A stretch of DNA of 64,000 nt from positions 434,001 through 498,000 of the forward strand of contig OZ243959.1 in assembly GCA_965214525.1 (NCBI GenBank), given 5' to 3'. The position numbers and the translations under genes were made by a program. Numbering within the stretch: position 1 is the first letter of the stretch; each line of letters begins with the position of its first letter. Shown one piece after another: positions 8,652 to 16,825 of the stretch. Source of the stretch: Qipengyuania_B sp965214525. GTDB lineage: Bacteria; Pseudomonadota; Alphaproteobacteria; Sphingomonadales; Sphingomonadaceae. The notes below the pieces were generated by a model. The model was given only the letters and a program-made list of their open reading frames with translations, made no database searches and was not told where the DNA came from.

Positions 8652-9326
8652 ATGACCCTCACCGACGCCGTCCGCACCCGCCGTTCGATCCGTGCGTTCC
8701 TAGACCAGCCGGTCGACCGCGAAATCATCGAGCGTGTTCTCACAAAAGCGCAGCGAAGCCCGTCGGGCGGCAACACCCAGCCCTGGCATGGCATCGTGTT
8801 GACCGGCGAGCCGATGCAACGCCTGTTCGATCGGGTGGCCGAGGAGTTTCCCAAAGGCCGTGCTGCCCATGCGCCCGAATATCATGTCTACCCCCCGGAA
8901 CTGGACGGCGCCTATGAACAGCGGCGCTTCGGCGTCGGCGAAGACCTCTACGCCGCGCTCCAAATACCGCGCGAGGACAAGATGAAGCGCCTCGCCTGGT
9001 TCGCCGAGAACTTCCGCGCATTCGGCGCACCCGCCTTGATGCTGGTGCATACGCCCAAGTACATGGGTCCGCCGCAATGGTCGGATGTCGGGATGTGGTT
9101 GCAAACCATCATGCTGCTGTGCCGCGAGGAAGGGCTCGACACCTGCCCGCAGGAGGCCTGGGCGGTCTATTCCCGGCAAGTCCGCGAGATGGTCGATATT
9201 CCTGAAGACCATATCTTCTTCTGCGGCCTGGCCATCGGCTATCGCGATCCCGATGCAGCGGTGAACCAGTTCGACGTCAAGCGTGCCGATATTGGCGAAG
9301 CCATCCGCTGGGAGGGTTGGCAGTAG
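8652..9326 (+). CDS. Nitroreductase family protein
   Basis: The 224-residue protein has the FMN-binding nitroreductase fold signature RRSIRAF at 10-16, the segment SPSGGNTQPWH, and the C-terminal GLAIGYRDPDA. These flavoenzymes reduce nitro compounds, quinones or related substrates with NAD(P)H; the natural substrate is not evident. The conserved start MTLTDAVRTRRSIR favours the ATG at 8652. The frame stays open upstream through a parE fragment to 8604, so a slightly longer fusion could be translated from the toxin start. cysS follows about 25 bases downstream on the same strand. Confidence 0.88.
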   Translation: MTLTDAVRTRRSIRAFLDQPVDREIIERVLTKAQRSPSGGNTQPWHGIVLTGEPMQRLFDRVAEEFPKGRAAHAPEYHVYPPELDGAYEQRRFGVGEDLYAALQIPREDKMKRLAWFAENFRAFGAPALMLVHTPKYMGPPQWSDVGMWLQTIMLLCREEGLDTCPQEAWAVYSRQVREMVDIPEDHIFFCGLAIGYRDPDAAVNQFDVKRADIGEAIRWEGWQ

Positions 9327-9351
9327 CGGGCACGCGACTTATGCGCGCACC

Positions 9352-10863
9352 ATGATCGAGATCACGCCCGACCAAGAATTGCGCCTGTTCAACTCGCTCA
9401 CCCGCGAACTGGAGACCTTCCAGCCGATCCATCCGGGCGAGGCGCGCGTCTATACCTGCGGACCGACGGTCTACAATTACCAGCATATCGGCAATATGCG
9501 CGCCTATGTCTTTGCTGATACGCTGGGCCGGGTACTGAGCTGGAAGGGCTATGACCTGAAGCACGTCGTCAACATCACCGATGTCGGCCATCTGACAAGC
9601 GATGCAGATGCGGGCGCGGACAAGCTGGAGAGTGCGGCAGCGAAGCAGGGGAAGTCGGCCTGGGACATCGCGCGCCATTACCAGCAGGCTTTCGAAGCCG
9701 ATCTGCGCCGGTTGAACATCCGCCCCGTGCTGCATCCGAAGGCCACGGATTACGTCGCGGCCATGATCGCCTGGGGTCGAGCGATCGAGGACGAGCATTG
9801 CTACCGCCTCGATAGCGGGCTGTATTTCGACGTGACCACGGTGCCCGATTACGGACGGCTGGCGCGGGCCGTTACCGATCAGGGAGAGGGCCGGATCGCC
9901 AAGGTCGAGGGAAAGCGCAACGCCGCCGATTTCGCCATCTGGCGCACCACCCCTCCGGGCGAGGCGCGGCAGATGGAATGGGACAGCCCCTGGGGTCGCG
10001 GCGCGCCCGGTTGGCACATCGAATGCAGCGTGATGAGCTGCAAACTGCTTGGTCAGCCATTCGATATCCACACCGGCGGGATCGACCACCGCGAGATCCA
10101 TCACCCGAACGAAATCGCGCAGAACCAGGCGCACGGCTGCTCGCCCGGCACCGGCGCGAACATCTGGATGCACAATAACTTTCTCGTCGACAGGCGCGGC
10201 AAGATGAGCAAGTCGTCGGGCGAGTTCCTGACCCTGCAGGCGCTGGTCGATCGCGGCTACCACCCGCTGGCATTCCGGATACTGTGCCTGCAGGCGCATT
10301 ACCGCAGCGAGCTGGAGTTCACCTGGGAGGGGCTGCACGCGGCGCTGGTGCGACTGAAGCGGATAGTGATCGGGGTGGAATGTCTCAAAGCCCGTCATGC
10401 CGAACTCGTTTCAGCATCCAACGATCAATCCGCGTCGTGGGAGCAACCAACGGAATGGACCTTGAAACAAGTTCAGGGTGACGATTGGGGTAAGTTGCGG
10501 CTGCTGTTCGAAACATCCCACCAGGCGATAGCAGACGATCTCAATACCGCTCCTGTTCTGGTGGCGCTGGACGACGCCCTGACCGTGAAGAAGGTCGATG
10601 GAACCAATAAGCTGGAACTGATCGCAGTGATCGACTCGATCCTCGGTCTCGACCTCCTCAATCTCACGCGCGACGACCTTCGCATCCGCCCCAAGGACGC
10701 GCAGATTACCGAAGCCGAGATCGAAGATGCGCTCGCCCGCCGCAAGGAAGCGCGCGCGGCGAAGGATTTCGCGACGTCCGACGCCATCCGCGACGATCTC
10801 GCGGCCAAAGGCGTCGAAGTAATGGACGGCGATCCGCTGGGTTGGGAGTGGAGGTTGCAATAA
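9352..10863 (+). CDS. cysS: Cysteinyl-tRNA synthetase, with an in-frame repeat insertion
   Basis: This enzyme charges tRNA-Cys with cysteine. The 503-residue product shows HIGN at 45-48, zinc ligands including Cys36 and the WHIECS segment, and KMSKS near residue 284. All catalytic signatures are intact. I start at the ATG at 9352 (MIEITPDQELRLFNS); upstream sequence belongs to the nitroreductase. Residues about 348-378 (RHAELVSAS ... KQVQGDD) are not part of the family; they are encoded by a palindromic repeat of about 91 bp inserted without breaking the frame, between the catalytic region and the C-terminal helical domain. It probably forms an exposed loop that the enzyme tolerates. Confidence 0.96.
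   Translation: MIEITPDQELRLFNSLTRELETFQPIHPGEARVYTCGPTVYNYQHIGNMRAYVFADTLGRVLSWKGYDLKHVVNITDVGHLTSDADAGADKLESAAAKQGKSAWDIARHYQQAFEADLRRLNIRPVLHPKATDYVAAMIAWGRAIEDEHCYRLDSGLYFDVTTVPDYGRLARAVTDQGEGRIAKVEGKRNAADFAIWRTTPPGEARQMEWDSPWGRGAPGWHIECSVMSCKLLGQPFDIHTGGIDHREIHHPNEIAQNQAHGCSPGTGANIWMHNNFLVDRRGKMSKSSGEFLTLQALVDRGYHPLAFRILCLQAHYRSELEFTWEGLHAALVRLKRIVIGVECLKARHAELVSASNDQSASWEQPTEWTLKQVQGDDWGKLRLLFETSHQAIADDLNTAPVLVALDDALTVKKVDGTNKLELIAVIDSILGLDLLNLTRDDLRIRPKDAQITEAEIEDALARRKEARAAKDFATSDAIRDDLAAKGVEVMDGDPLGWEWRLQ
10393..10483. repeat. Palindromic dispersed repeat inserted in frame within cysS
   Basis: Two 28-base arms, 10393-10420 and 10456-10483, are inverted relative to each other with 21 of 28 positions matching, separated by 35 bases. 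The arms begin CGTCATGCCGAACTCGTTTC and end GAAACAAGTTCAGGGTGACG. The encoded RHAELVSAS...LKQVQGD is a translation I know as recurrent in spurious frames of sphingomonad genomes, so this is likely a dispersed genomic repeat. It has no stop in the cysS frame. No second full copy was seen in this window. Confidence 0.8.
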
Positions 10864-10865
10864 CC

Positions 10866-10957
10866 CGTCGGTCCGGACTTGATCCGGAGCTTGGCTTACT
10901 AAAGAGCAGTTCACAAGCGGCCTGGCCCGGTGTCGAGTACGTGGCCGCGAATAAGAG
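10866..10957. repeat. Degenerate intergenic palindrome, possibly a second repeat family
   Basis: The gap between cysS and the dehydrogenase gene holds TCCGGACTTGATCCGGAGC and, about 60 bases on, a poorly matching inverted partner around GGCCCGGTGTCGAGTACGTG (about 13 of 21 positions pair). The GGACTTGATCCGG core is common in dispersed repeats of this group. The match is weak and the element is decayed if real. No terminator T-run follows. Confidence 0.4.
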
Positions 10958-10966
10958 GCTTTGTTC

Positions 10967-11905
10967 ATGACCACCACAGTCCTGTCCGCTCTGATCCGCC
11001 CGCTGGTGGGACCGCGTCTGCCCGATTGGGTGGAGCCGCATTGGTTCGCTTCCAAGGAAGAGGCGCTGGAGCTTGCCCCGCAGGCAGAGATCGGCTGGTT
11101 CGACTTCACGCAGCCCGAACCCATGGTCGCGGTTGCCAAGGCTGCGACCCGGCTGAAATGGCTGAACTCGATCTATGCCGGCCTCGACTTCCTGCCGCTC
11201 GACCTGCTTGCTGAACGGGGTGTCACAGTGACGAACGGCGCAGGCATCAACGCTATCACCATCGCCGAATATGTCGTCATGCTGATGCTGGCCCACGCCA
11301 AGGGCTATGCGCAGGTCGTCAGGGCGCAGGACCGGCGCGAATGGCTGCAGGATAGTCCGGGCAAGCGTGAGCTGGCGGGAGAGCGGGTACTGCTTCTGGG
11401 GCTCGGCGCGATCGGGCGGTTGGTAAAGACCCGCCTCGAGGCATTCGACATGCAGGTCGTCCCGGTCCGGCGATCCGGCGGCAACGATGCGTTGAGGCCA
11501 AACGAATGGCGGGCGAGGCTGGGCGAGTTCGACTGGGTCATCCTCGCCGTTCCCGCCACTCGCGAAACCGACGGGATGATCGGGGCAGACGAATTGGCCG
11601 CAATGAAGGCGAGCGCGGTGCTGGTAAATATCGCGCGCGGCAGCGTGGTCAATCAGTCGGCCCTGGTCGATGCGTTGCGGGAGAAACAGATCGAGGCCGC
11701 GCTGCTCGACGTGATCACACCCGAGCCGTTACCTGAAGATCACCCCCTCTGGACGCTCGAGAACGCGACTATCACGATGCATCTGTCCGGCCGGGCGCAG
11801 ACCAGGATGTTTCAGCGCAGCGCAGACCGGTTCATCGAGAACCTGCACCTGTGGAAAATGGGCAAGCCGGTCGGGCCGCAGATGGATCTTGCCTTGGGAT
11901 ATTGA
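10967..11905 (+). CDS. D-2-hydroxyacid dehydrogenase (NAD(P)-dependent)
   Basis: The 312-residue protein belongs to the D-isomer 2-hydroxyacid dehydrogenase family. It has the Rossmann motif GLGAIG near residues 146-151, the substrate-binding arginine in NIARGS, and the catalytic histidine in TMHLSGRAQ near the C-terminus. Members reduce 2-oxoacids such as glyoxylate, hydroxypyruvate or phenylpyruvate; the substrate here is not determined. An AAGAGG sequence places the start at the ATG at 10967 rather than the TTG six bases before it. It is convergent with, and touches, the 120-residue hypothetical gene. Confidence 0.88.
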   Translation: MTTTVLSALIRPLVGPRLPDWVEPHWFASKEEALELAPQAEIGWFDFTQPEPMVAVAKAATRLKWLNSIYAGLDFLPLDLLAERGVTVTNGAGINAITIAEYVVMLMLAHAKGYAQVVRAQDRREWLQDSPGKRELAGERVLLLGLGAIGRLVKTRLEAFDMQVVPVRRSGGNDALRPNEWRARLGEFDWVILAVPATRETDGMIGADELAAMKASAVLVNIARGSVVNQSALVDALREKQIEAALLDVITPEPLPEDHPLWTLENATITMHLSGRAQTRMFQRSADRFIENLHLWKMGKPVGPQMDLALGY

Positions 11906-12268
11906 TCATGCGTCTTCCAGCAGCAGCAACTCGCAACGAATGACGAGGCGTGGCGAGGGGAGCAGCCGGTGCTCCGCCTCGGCGATGGCGGCATCGGCAA
12001 CTAGCTGACCGGGTATGGCAAACTCATGGTCCGCAAGCTGGGCAATTAAACGCTCGCCAGCGGCCACGGCCTCGGTTCCGGCGAACAGCAGCACCACGGT
12101 ATGGCGCGCGCCGGAAAAGGTGATGCTGGCCCAGGCACGCTCGTTATGTTCCAGCACCTGTGCGCGATGGTCTGCCAGGTCGAGCAGGGCCGTGCGCAGC
12201 CGCTCGCTGACGGTTTTGCGTATGCGCGGCGCCGATCGGCGGGTTGGGGCATCAGTATGTTGGTTCAT
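11906..12268 (-). CDS. Conserved hypothetical protein, 120 residues
   Basis: I do not recognise a named family. The N-terminus is basic (TRRSAPRIRKTVSERLR). The rest is a mixed alpha/beta core with strands ASITFSGARHTVVLLFAG and LVIRCELLLLEDA. There is no signal peptide or membrane segment. It sits 11 bases downstream of a small HTH-like gene and is probably co-transcribed with it, divergently from the S24 repressor gene. It may be the effector or accessory product of that switch. Confidence 0.6.
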   Translation of the reverse strand: MNQHTDAPTRRSAPRIRKTVSERLRTALLDLADHRAQVLEHNERAWASITFSGARHTVVLLFAGTEAVAAGERLIAQLADHEFAIPGQLVADAAIAEAEHRLLPSPRLVIRCELLLLEDA

Positions 12269-12279
12269 TTGCTAAAGTC

Positions 12280-12483
12280 CTATGATAGCGTTCTGGCGCG
12301 TTCGGCCGGGCGTTCGGAAAACCGTTGCATGAAATCGTTGACGCGTTGCGCTGTGCGCTCCCGCGGAATGCGGCCATTGCGCAAATCCAGCACGAAGCGC
12401 GGGTCGCGCGCCGCAAGCCGTCCGAACTTCGTCGCCGCCATGTCATGCTGGCGCAGAAATTTCTCGATCGAACGGATGAGCAT
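12280..12483 (-). CDS. Small helix-turn-helix-like protein, 67 residues
   Basis: The product (MLIRSIEKFLRQHDMAATKFGRLAARDPRFV...) is almost entirely helical. Its first 55 residues can be read as a compact DNA-binding domain with a turn at DMAATKFGRLA, like a short Cro or XRE domain. This is inference from pattern. An AAGGGG sequence lies eight to nine bases upstream of the ATG at 12483. It is transcribed away from the S24 repressor gene across a 90-base operator region and heads a two-gene unit with the 120-residue gene. Confidence 0.65.
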   Translation of the reverse strand: MLIRSIEKFLRQHDMAATKFGRLAARDPRFVLDLRNGRIPRERTAQRVNDFMQRFSERPAERARTLS

Positions 12484-12533
12484 GAACGGACCCCTTGCGG
12501 CGAATCAATGTTCTGTGTTTGTTCCCGCCGAAA

Positions 12534-12558
12534 TCCTACTTGTCTAGGAAAAATCCTA
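12534..12558. promoter_or_regulatory. Candidate operator of the divergent S24 repressor locus
   Basis: TAGGA (12545-12549), AAAA, TCCTA (12554-12558) form a perfect 5-base inverted repeat. A third half-site TCCTA lies at 12534-12538, exactly 20 bases (about two helical turns) from the last one. The cluster ends 15 bases before the S24 start codon and sits in the 90-base divergent promoter region. It is a plausible autoregulatory site; binding is inferred. Confidence 0.55.
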
Positions 12559-12573
12559 CGCTATGAGAGAAAT

Positions 12574-13248
12574 ATGGGAAGCGTGTCTCGGGAAGATCAT
12601 ATCGTCCGGCGCAAACTGGTCGATGCGGCCAAGCGGCAGAATGTCAGCTTGGCGCAATTGTCGCGGTTGCTGGGGCGTAACTCCGCCTATCTCCACCAGT
12701 TCGCCGGGCGGTTCAGTCCGCGCAAGCTGGAGGAAGGGGACAGGCACAAATTGGCGGAATTCCTAGGGATTGCCGAAACTGAATTGCGTGTCCCGGGCGA
12801 ATTCGACGGCGCTTCGAAGCGGTCGCCGGCAAACGAGAATGCCGTTGTCGATTGGGTGCATGTTCCGCGTCTGCCGCTTGATGCGTCGGCCGGGCCGGGG
12901 GTCGTCGGAGCGGAGGAAATTCCCTACGATCAGCATCAGTTCTCGCGCAGATGGTTGCGAGAAATGGGGTTGGAAGGCGCCGAACTCACCGCGATCAGGG
13001 TGGAAGGGGATTCGATGGAACCGTTGTTGCGCTCGGGCGACGAGATCTTCGTCGATCGCAACAAGCGCGCCGGCGAAGGGGTACATGTCGTGCGGATCGG
13101 CGACGCGCTGCACGTGAAGCAGGTGCAACTCGCCGCGCCGGCCCGGATCAAGCTGGTCAGCGCGAACGATGCCTACCCGCCGGTCGAACTCGATCACGCC
13201 GATGTCGAAATAATCGGCCGGGTGGTATGGAAAGGCGGGCGCGTCTAG
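12574..13248 (+). CDS. CI/LexA-like repressor: HTH plus S24 peptidase domain
   Basis: The 224-residue protein has an N-terminal helix-turn-helix (residues about 10-65, VSLAQLSRLLGRNSAYLHQF) and a C-terminal LexA/CI-type S24 domain. The serine is in VEGDSMEP at Ser147 and the lysine in HVKQVQ at Lys182. An Ala106-Gly107 in DASAGPG is a candidate self-cleavage site. Such proteins are repressors inactivated by RecA-stimulated or spontaneous autoproteolysis; activity here is inferred. I start at the ATG at 12574. It is divergent from the small HTH-like gene, an arrangement like a phage CI/Cro switch, but no phage structural genes are near. Confidence 0.88.
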   Translation: MGSVSREDHIVRRKLVDAAKRQNVSLAQLSRLLGRNSAYLHQFAGRFSPRKLEEGDRHKLAEFLGIAETELRVPGEFDGASKRSPANENAVVDWVHVPRLPLDASAGPGVVGAEEIPYDQHQFSRRWLREMGLEGAELTAIRVEGDSMEPLLRSGDEIFVDRNKRAGEGVHVVRIGDALHVKQVQLAAPARIKLVSANDAYPPVELDHADVEIIGRVVWKGGRV

Positions 13249-13253
13249 CCCAC

Positions 13254-13934
13254 ATGGCGGATATGACCGGCACCAGCAAACTAGAAAAGGCCATGCGCGC
13301 CGCGATCCTTCCGGTGACGCCGTTGCAGCAGAATTGTTCGCTGATCTGGTGCACCAGGACCAACAAGGCGGCGCTGATCGATCCGGGCGGCGATCTTGCC
13401 AAGCTGAAGGCGGGCGTGGCGAAAGCGGGCGTGGAGCTGGAGAAGATCCTGCTCACGCACGGCCATATCGACCATTGCGGAGAAGCGGGCGTGCTAGCCA
13501 GGGAGCTTGCTTTGCCGATCGAGGGCCCGCACGAGGCCGACCGGTTCTGGATCGCGAGGCTTGACGAGGATGGGGCGCGTTACGGCATTCGGGGCGAGGC
13601 GTTCGAGCCGGACCGCTGGCTGGAGGAGGGCGATACGGTCAGCGTCGGCGACCTCACGCTCGATGTGCTGCATTGTCCCGGGCACACGCCCGGTCATGTC
13701 GTGTTCGTGCACAAGCCGAGCAAATTCGCGATCGTGGGCGATGTGCTCTTTCAAGGCAGTATCGGGCGGACCGACTTTCCAATGGGCGATCACCAGGCGC
13801 TGATCGATGGGATCGTGCAAAAGCTATGGCCTCTGGGCGATGACATCACGTTCATCCCCGGACATGGACCGGTCAGCACGTTCGGGCAGGAGCGCAAGAC
13901 CAATGCCTTCGTCAGCGATTATGCGCTTTCTTGA
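13254..13934 (+). CDS. MBL-fold hydrolase, glyoxalase II-like
   Basis: The 226-residue protein carries the metallo-beta-lactamase motif THGHIDH at residues 68-74 and later metal ligands in HCPGHTPGH, VGDVLF and IPGHGP. It resembles YcbL/glyoxalase II-type hydrolases that cleave thioesters such as S-lactoylglutathione; the substrate is inferred. Three in-frame ATGs (13254, 13263, 13293) are possible. The family usually starts near LRAAILPVTP, so 13293, which has AAAAGG upstream, is a serious alternative. It follows the S24 gene by five bases. Confidence 0.88.
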   Translation: MADMTGTSKLEKAMRAAILPVTPLQQNCSLIWCTRTNKAALIDPGGDLAKLKAGVAKAGVELEKILLTHGHIDHCGEAGVLARELALPIEGPHEADRFWIARLDEDGARYGIRGEAFEPDRWLEEGDTVSVGDLTLDVLHCPGHTPGHVVFVHKPSKFAIVGDVLFQGSIGRTDFPMGDHQALIDGIVQKLWPLGDDITFIPGHGPVSTFGQERKTNAFVSDYALS

Positions 13935-13955
13935 ACGGACGGTCGCTGCCCTTTC

Positions 13956-14348
13956 TCAAAGAACGCGCAGCGAGACCAGCAGGGCGATCACCGCCAGTAC
14001 CAGCAGCACGAGCAGCGTGACGATGGTGCCGATCGCTCTGCCAACGGCGAAACCCTTTCCATCCATCCCGATGCCGTGAGCGATCCGGCCCAGGATGAAG
14101 GCGCCCGAGAGCAGCGATAGCCACGTTCCGCCGCGCCCCGCCAGTTCGATCGCCGCGATGAGAATGAGTACGAAGGGCGCGCTTTCCACGAAATTGATAT
14201 GCGCGCGCATCCTGCGGATGAGAAACTCGTTGCCCCCATCGCCCACGCTGATCTTCTCGGCCCGGCGTACTTTCCCGACCCGCATCGACAGCCAGATCGC
14301 GATGATCGCGACCGCCGCCGCCGTGCTCAGTGTGACTGGCAATAGCAT
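13956..14348 (-). CDS. MAPEG family membrane protein
   Basis: The 130-residue protein has four hydrophobic segments and the MAPEG signature region RRMRAHINFVESAPF. This marks membrane-associated proteins in eicosanoid and glutathione metabolism. Bacterial members are often glutathione transferases or peroxidases, but the activity here is not shown. It is convergent with the MBL gene. The 224 bases between it and rpmF hold no clear gene and presumably the two divergent promoters. Confidence 0.85.
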   Translation of the reverse strand: MLLPVTLSTAAAVAIIAIWLSMRVGKVRRAEKISVGDGGNEFLIRRMRAHINFVESAPFVLILIAAIELAGRGGTWLSLLSGAFILGRIAHGIGMDGKGFAVGRAIGTIVTLLVLLVLAVIALLVSLRVL

Positions 14349-14572
14349 GCAATTCCCCCATACCGCGCAAACCGCAATGCACGCCTAGGCGCTTGCGAAA
14401 CAAGTCGCAATGAGCGGAAAGCCGGCTTGCGCGGGCTTATAAACCAGCTATAGCGCCCGGCTTCCATTCTAGGCCAGGTCTGCCGCCGTAAGCTCCCTTG
14501 CGGACCGGTGGTGTTTGGCCTAGAGCGGTCCGCCCACAAATGACGCTAATTGATTGAGGAACAGGTGCCGCG

Positions 14573-14752
14573 ATGGCCGTCCCAAAAAGAAAAGTTTCCC
14601 CGCATCGCCGCGGTAACCGCCGGTCGCACGATTCGTTGAAGGTCGAGGCATTTCATGAATGCTCCAATTGCGGCGAGTTGAAGCGTCCGCACAACCTTTG
14701 CAACCATTGCGGCCATTACAACGGTCGAGAAGTGGTAGCTGTCGGTCTCTGA
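14573..14752 (+). CDS. rpmF: 50S ribosomal protein L32
   Basis: This short frame encodes 59 residues starting MAVPKRKVSPHRRGNRRSHD, the standard L32 N-terminus. A zinc ribbon is formed by Cys30, Cys33, Cys43 and Cys46. It is a component of the large ribosomal subunit. It opens the conserved rpmF-plsX-fabH cluster, with plsX 22 bases downstream. A TGAGGAAC sequence precedes the start at a somewhat long distance. Confidence 0.96.
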   Translation: MAVPKRKVSPHRRGNRRSHDSLKVEAFHECSNCGELKRPHNLCNHCGHYNGREVVAVGL

Positions 14753-14774
14753 CCGTCATCAAACGGAGATTGCC

Positions 14775-15833
14775 ATGAGTTTGCCGCGTATCGCCGTCGA
14801 TGCGATGGGCGGCGACGAGGGCGTGCGCGTCATGGTCGAGGGCGCGGCGCTGGCCCGGCGGCGGCATGACAAGTTCAAGTTCCTGCTGGTTGGCGACAAG
14901 CCGCGTATTGAAGCTGCGCTGGACAACCATCCGGGTCTTTCCGGCGCATCCGAAATCCTGCATTGCGAAGATGTCGTGGGTGGCGATGAGCGCCCGACCC
15001 AGGCGTTGCGGCGCGCCAAGACGACCTCGATGGGTCTGGCGGTAGACGCGGTGAAGCGCGGCGATGCGGGCGCTGCGGTCAGTGCCGGCAATACCGGCGC
15101 GCTGATGGCGATGAGCAAGCTGGCGCTGCGCATGCTGCCGGGCATCGATCGTCCGGCATTAGCGGCCCTGCTGCCCACCCTGGAAGATGACGACGTCATC
15201 ATGCTCGATCTGGGTGCCAACCGGGAATGCGACGCCCGCAATTTGGTGCAGTTCGCCCTGATGGGTGCCGCTTATGCGCGTATCGTAAGCGGGAAGGAGG
15301 CGCCGCGAGTCCGGCTGTTGAACATCGGTACGGAGGAGACCAAGGGAACCGAAGAACTGCAAGAAGCAGCAGCGCAGTTGCGGCAGGCGACTGGGCTGGA
15401 TTTGCGGTTCGACGGATTTGTGGAAGCGGACAAGATCAATCGCGGCGAGGTCGACGTGGTTGTGACGGATGGCTTTTCGGGCAATATAGCGCTGAAGGCG
15501 ATCGAGGGCACCGCCAGGTTCGTCACCGATCTGCTGCGCGCTGCCTTCACCAGTTCCGTACGATCGAAGATCGGCTTTCTCGTGTCGCGACCGGCGACCG
15601 AGTTGCTGAAGCATCATCTCGACCCCAACAACCACAACGGCGCGGTGTTCATCGGTTTGAACGGCGTGGTGGTAAAATCGCACGGCAGCGCCAGCGCGGC
15701 CGGTGTCGCCAACGCCGTAGCCGTGGCAGCCCGGCTGCTCGAGGACAAGCTGACCGAACGCATCGCGCACGATCTTTCGCAACTCGATCAGCAGCGCTGG
15801 CCGGGGACGAGCGACATGGGCGCTCCTGCATGA
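14775..15833 (+). CDS. plsX: Phosphate acyltransferase PlsX
   Basis: PlsX converts acyl-ACP and phosphate to acyl-phosphate, the acyl donor for PlsY in phospholipid synthesis. The 352-residue product begins with the conserved IAVDAMGGDEG and contains ALRRAKTTSMGLAVDAVKRGDAGAAVSAGNTGALM, LDLGAN and VVTDGFSGNIALK. The length is typical. The stop overlaps the fabH start (ATGA), so the two are translationally coupled. It lies between rpmF and fabH, as in many proteobacteria. Confidence 0.96.
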   Translation: MSLPRIAVDAMGGDEGVRVMVEGAALARRRHDKFKFLLVGDKPRIEAALDNHPGLSGASEILHCEDVVGGDERPTQALRRAKTTSMGLAVDAVKRGDAGAAVSAGNTGALMAMSKLALRMLPGIDRPALAALLPTLEDDDVIMLDLGANRECDARNLVQFALMGAAYARIVSGKEAPRVRLLNIGTEETKGTEELQEAAAQLRQATGLDLRFDGFVEADKINRGEVDVVVTDGFSGNIALKAIEGTARFVTDLLRAAFTSSVRSKIGFLVSRPATELLKHHLDPNNHNGAVFIGLNGVVVKSHGSASAAGVANAVAVAARLLEDKLTERIAHDLSQLDQQRWPGTSDMGAPA

Positions 15834-16795
15834 TCCGATCCGTGCTGCGGGGCACAGGTTCGGCCTTGCCGCGCCGTGTCGTGCCCAACGCCGAACTGGC
15901 GGAGCAAATCGATACCAGCAATACCTGGATTGTCGAGCGAACGGGCATCCGACAACGCTATCTCGCGGGCGAGGGGGAGACGACGGCCACCCTGGCGACG
16001 GCAGCGGCTCGCGAGGCGTTGGATGCCGCCGCGCTGACGCCTTCGGACATCGATCTGATCGTGCTTGCGACCGCCACGCCGGACAATACCTTCCCCGCTA
16101 CGGCCACGAAGGTGCAGCACGCGCTCGGGTGCAATGGCGGCATCGCCTTTGACGTGCAGGCGGTATGTTCGGGGTTTCTCTATGCTCTGGCGACAGCCGA
16201 TTCGATGCTGCGCACGGGCATGGCCGGGCGGGCCTTGGTGATCGGTGCCGAAACCTTTAGCCGGATTATCGACTGGGACGATCGCGCAACCTGCGTGTTG
16301 TTTGGCGATGGCGCCGGTGCCATCGTGCTGGAGGCGAGCGAGGGCGCTGCTTGCGGACCGGGCATCCTGGCGACCCGACTGCATGCTGATGGCGAGCATC
16401 ATGATCTGCTGTATGTCGATGGCGGGGTTTCCACCACCGGGACGATCGGGAAGCTACGCATGCGGGGCAAGGAAGTCTTTCGCCACGCGGTCGGTAATCT
16501 TGCCGACGTGTTGGAAGAGGTGCTGCACGATCAGGGTCTGACGTCGGCCGCGCTCGACTGGATCGTGCCCCACCAAGCCAATATACGCATTCTCGAGGCA
16601 ACGGCCCGCAAGCTGGACATTGCACCTGAAAAGATGATCGTGACGGTCGACCAGCACGCGAATACCTCAGCAGCGTCGGTGCCGCTGGCATTGGACGTCG
16701 CGGTGCGCGATGGCCGAATACAACCGGGGCAACTGGTAATGCTGGAGGCAATGGGCGGCGGCTTCACCTGGGGCGCATCGCTCATCCGGATTTGA
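15830..16795 (+). CDS. fabH: Beta-ketoacyl-ACP synthase III
   Basis: FabH condenses acetyl-CoA with malonyl-ACP to start fatty acid synthesis. The 321-residue product has the catalytic triad Cys113 (QAVCSGF), His248 (VPHQANIR) and Asn278 (DQHANTS), and the GGGFTWG segment near the end. The ATG at 15830 overlaps the plsX stop, fixing the start. ihfA follows after a 109-base gap that probably contains its own promoter. Confidence 0.96.
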   Translation: MIRSVLRGTGSALPRRVVPNAELAEQIDTSNTWIVERTGIRQRYLAGEGETTATLATAAAREALDAAALTPSDIDLIVLATATPDNTFPATATKVQHALGCNGGIAFDVQAVCSGFLYALATADSMLRTGMAGRALVIGAETFSRIIDWDDRATCVLFGDGAGAIVLEASEGAACGPGILATRLHADGEHHDLLYVDGGVSTTGTIGKLRMRGKEVFRHAVGNLADVLEEVLHDQGLTSAALDWIVPHQANIRILEATARKLDIAPEKMIVTVDQHANTSAASVPLALDVAVRDGRIQPGQLVMLEAMGGGFTWGASLIRI

Positions 16796-16825
16796 CCCAA
16801 TCGACAGATACTTGCGCCCGTGACT

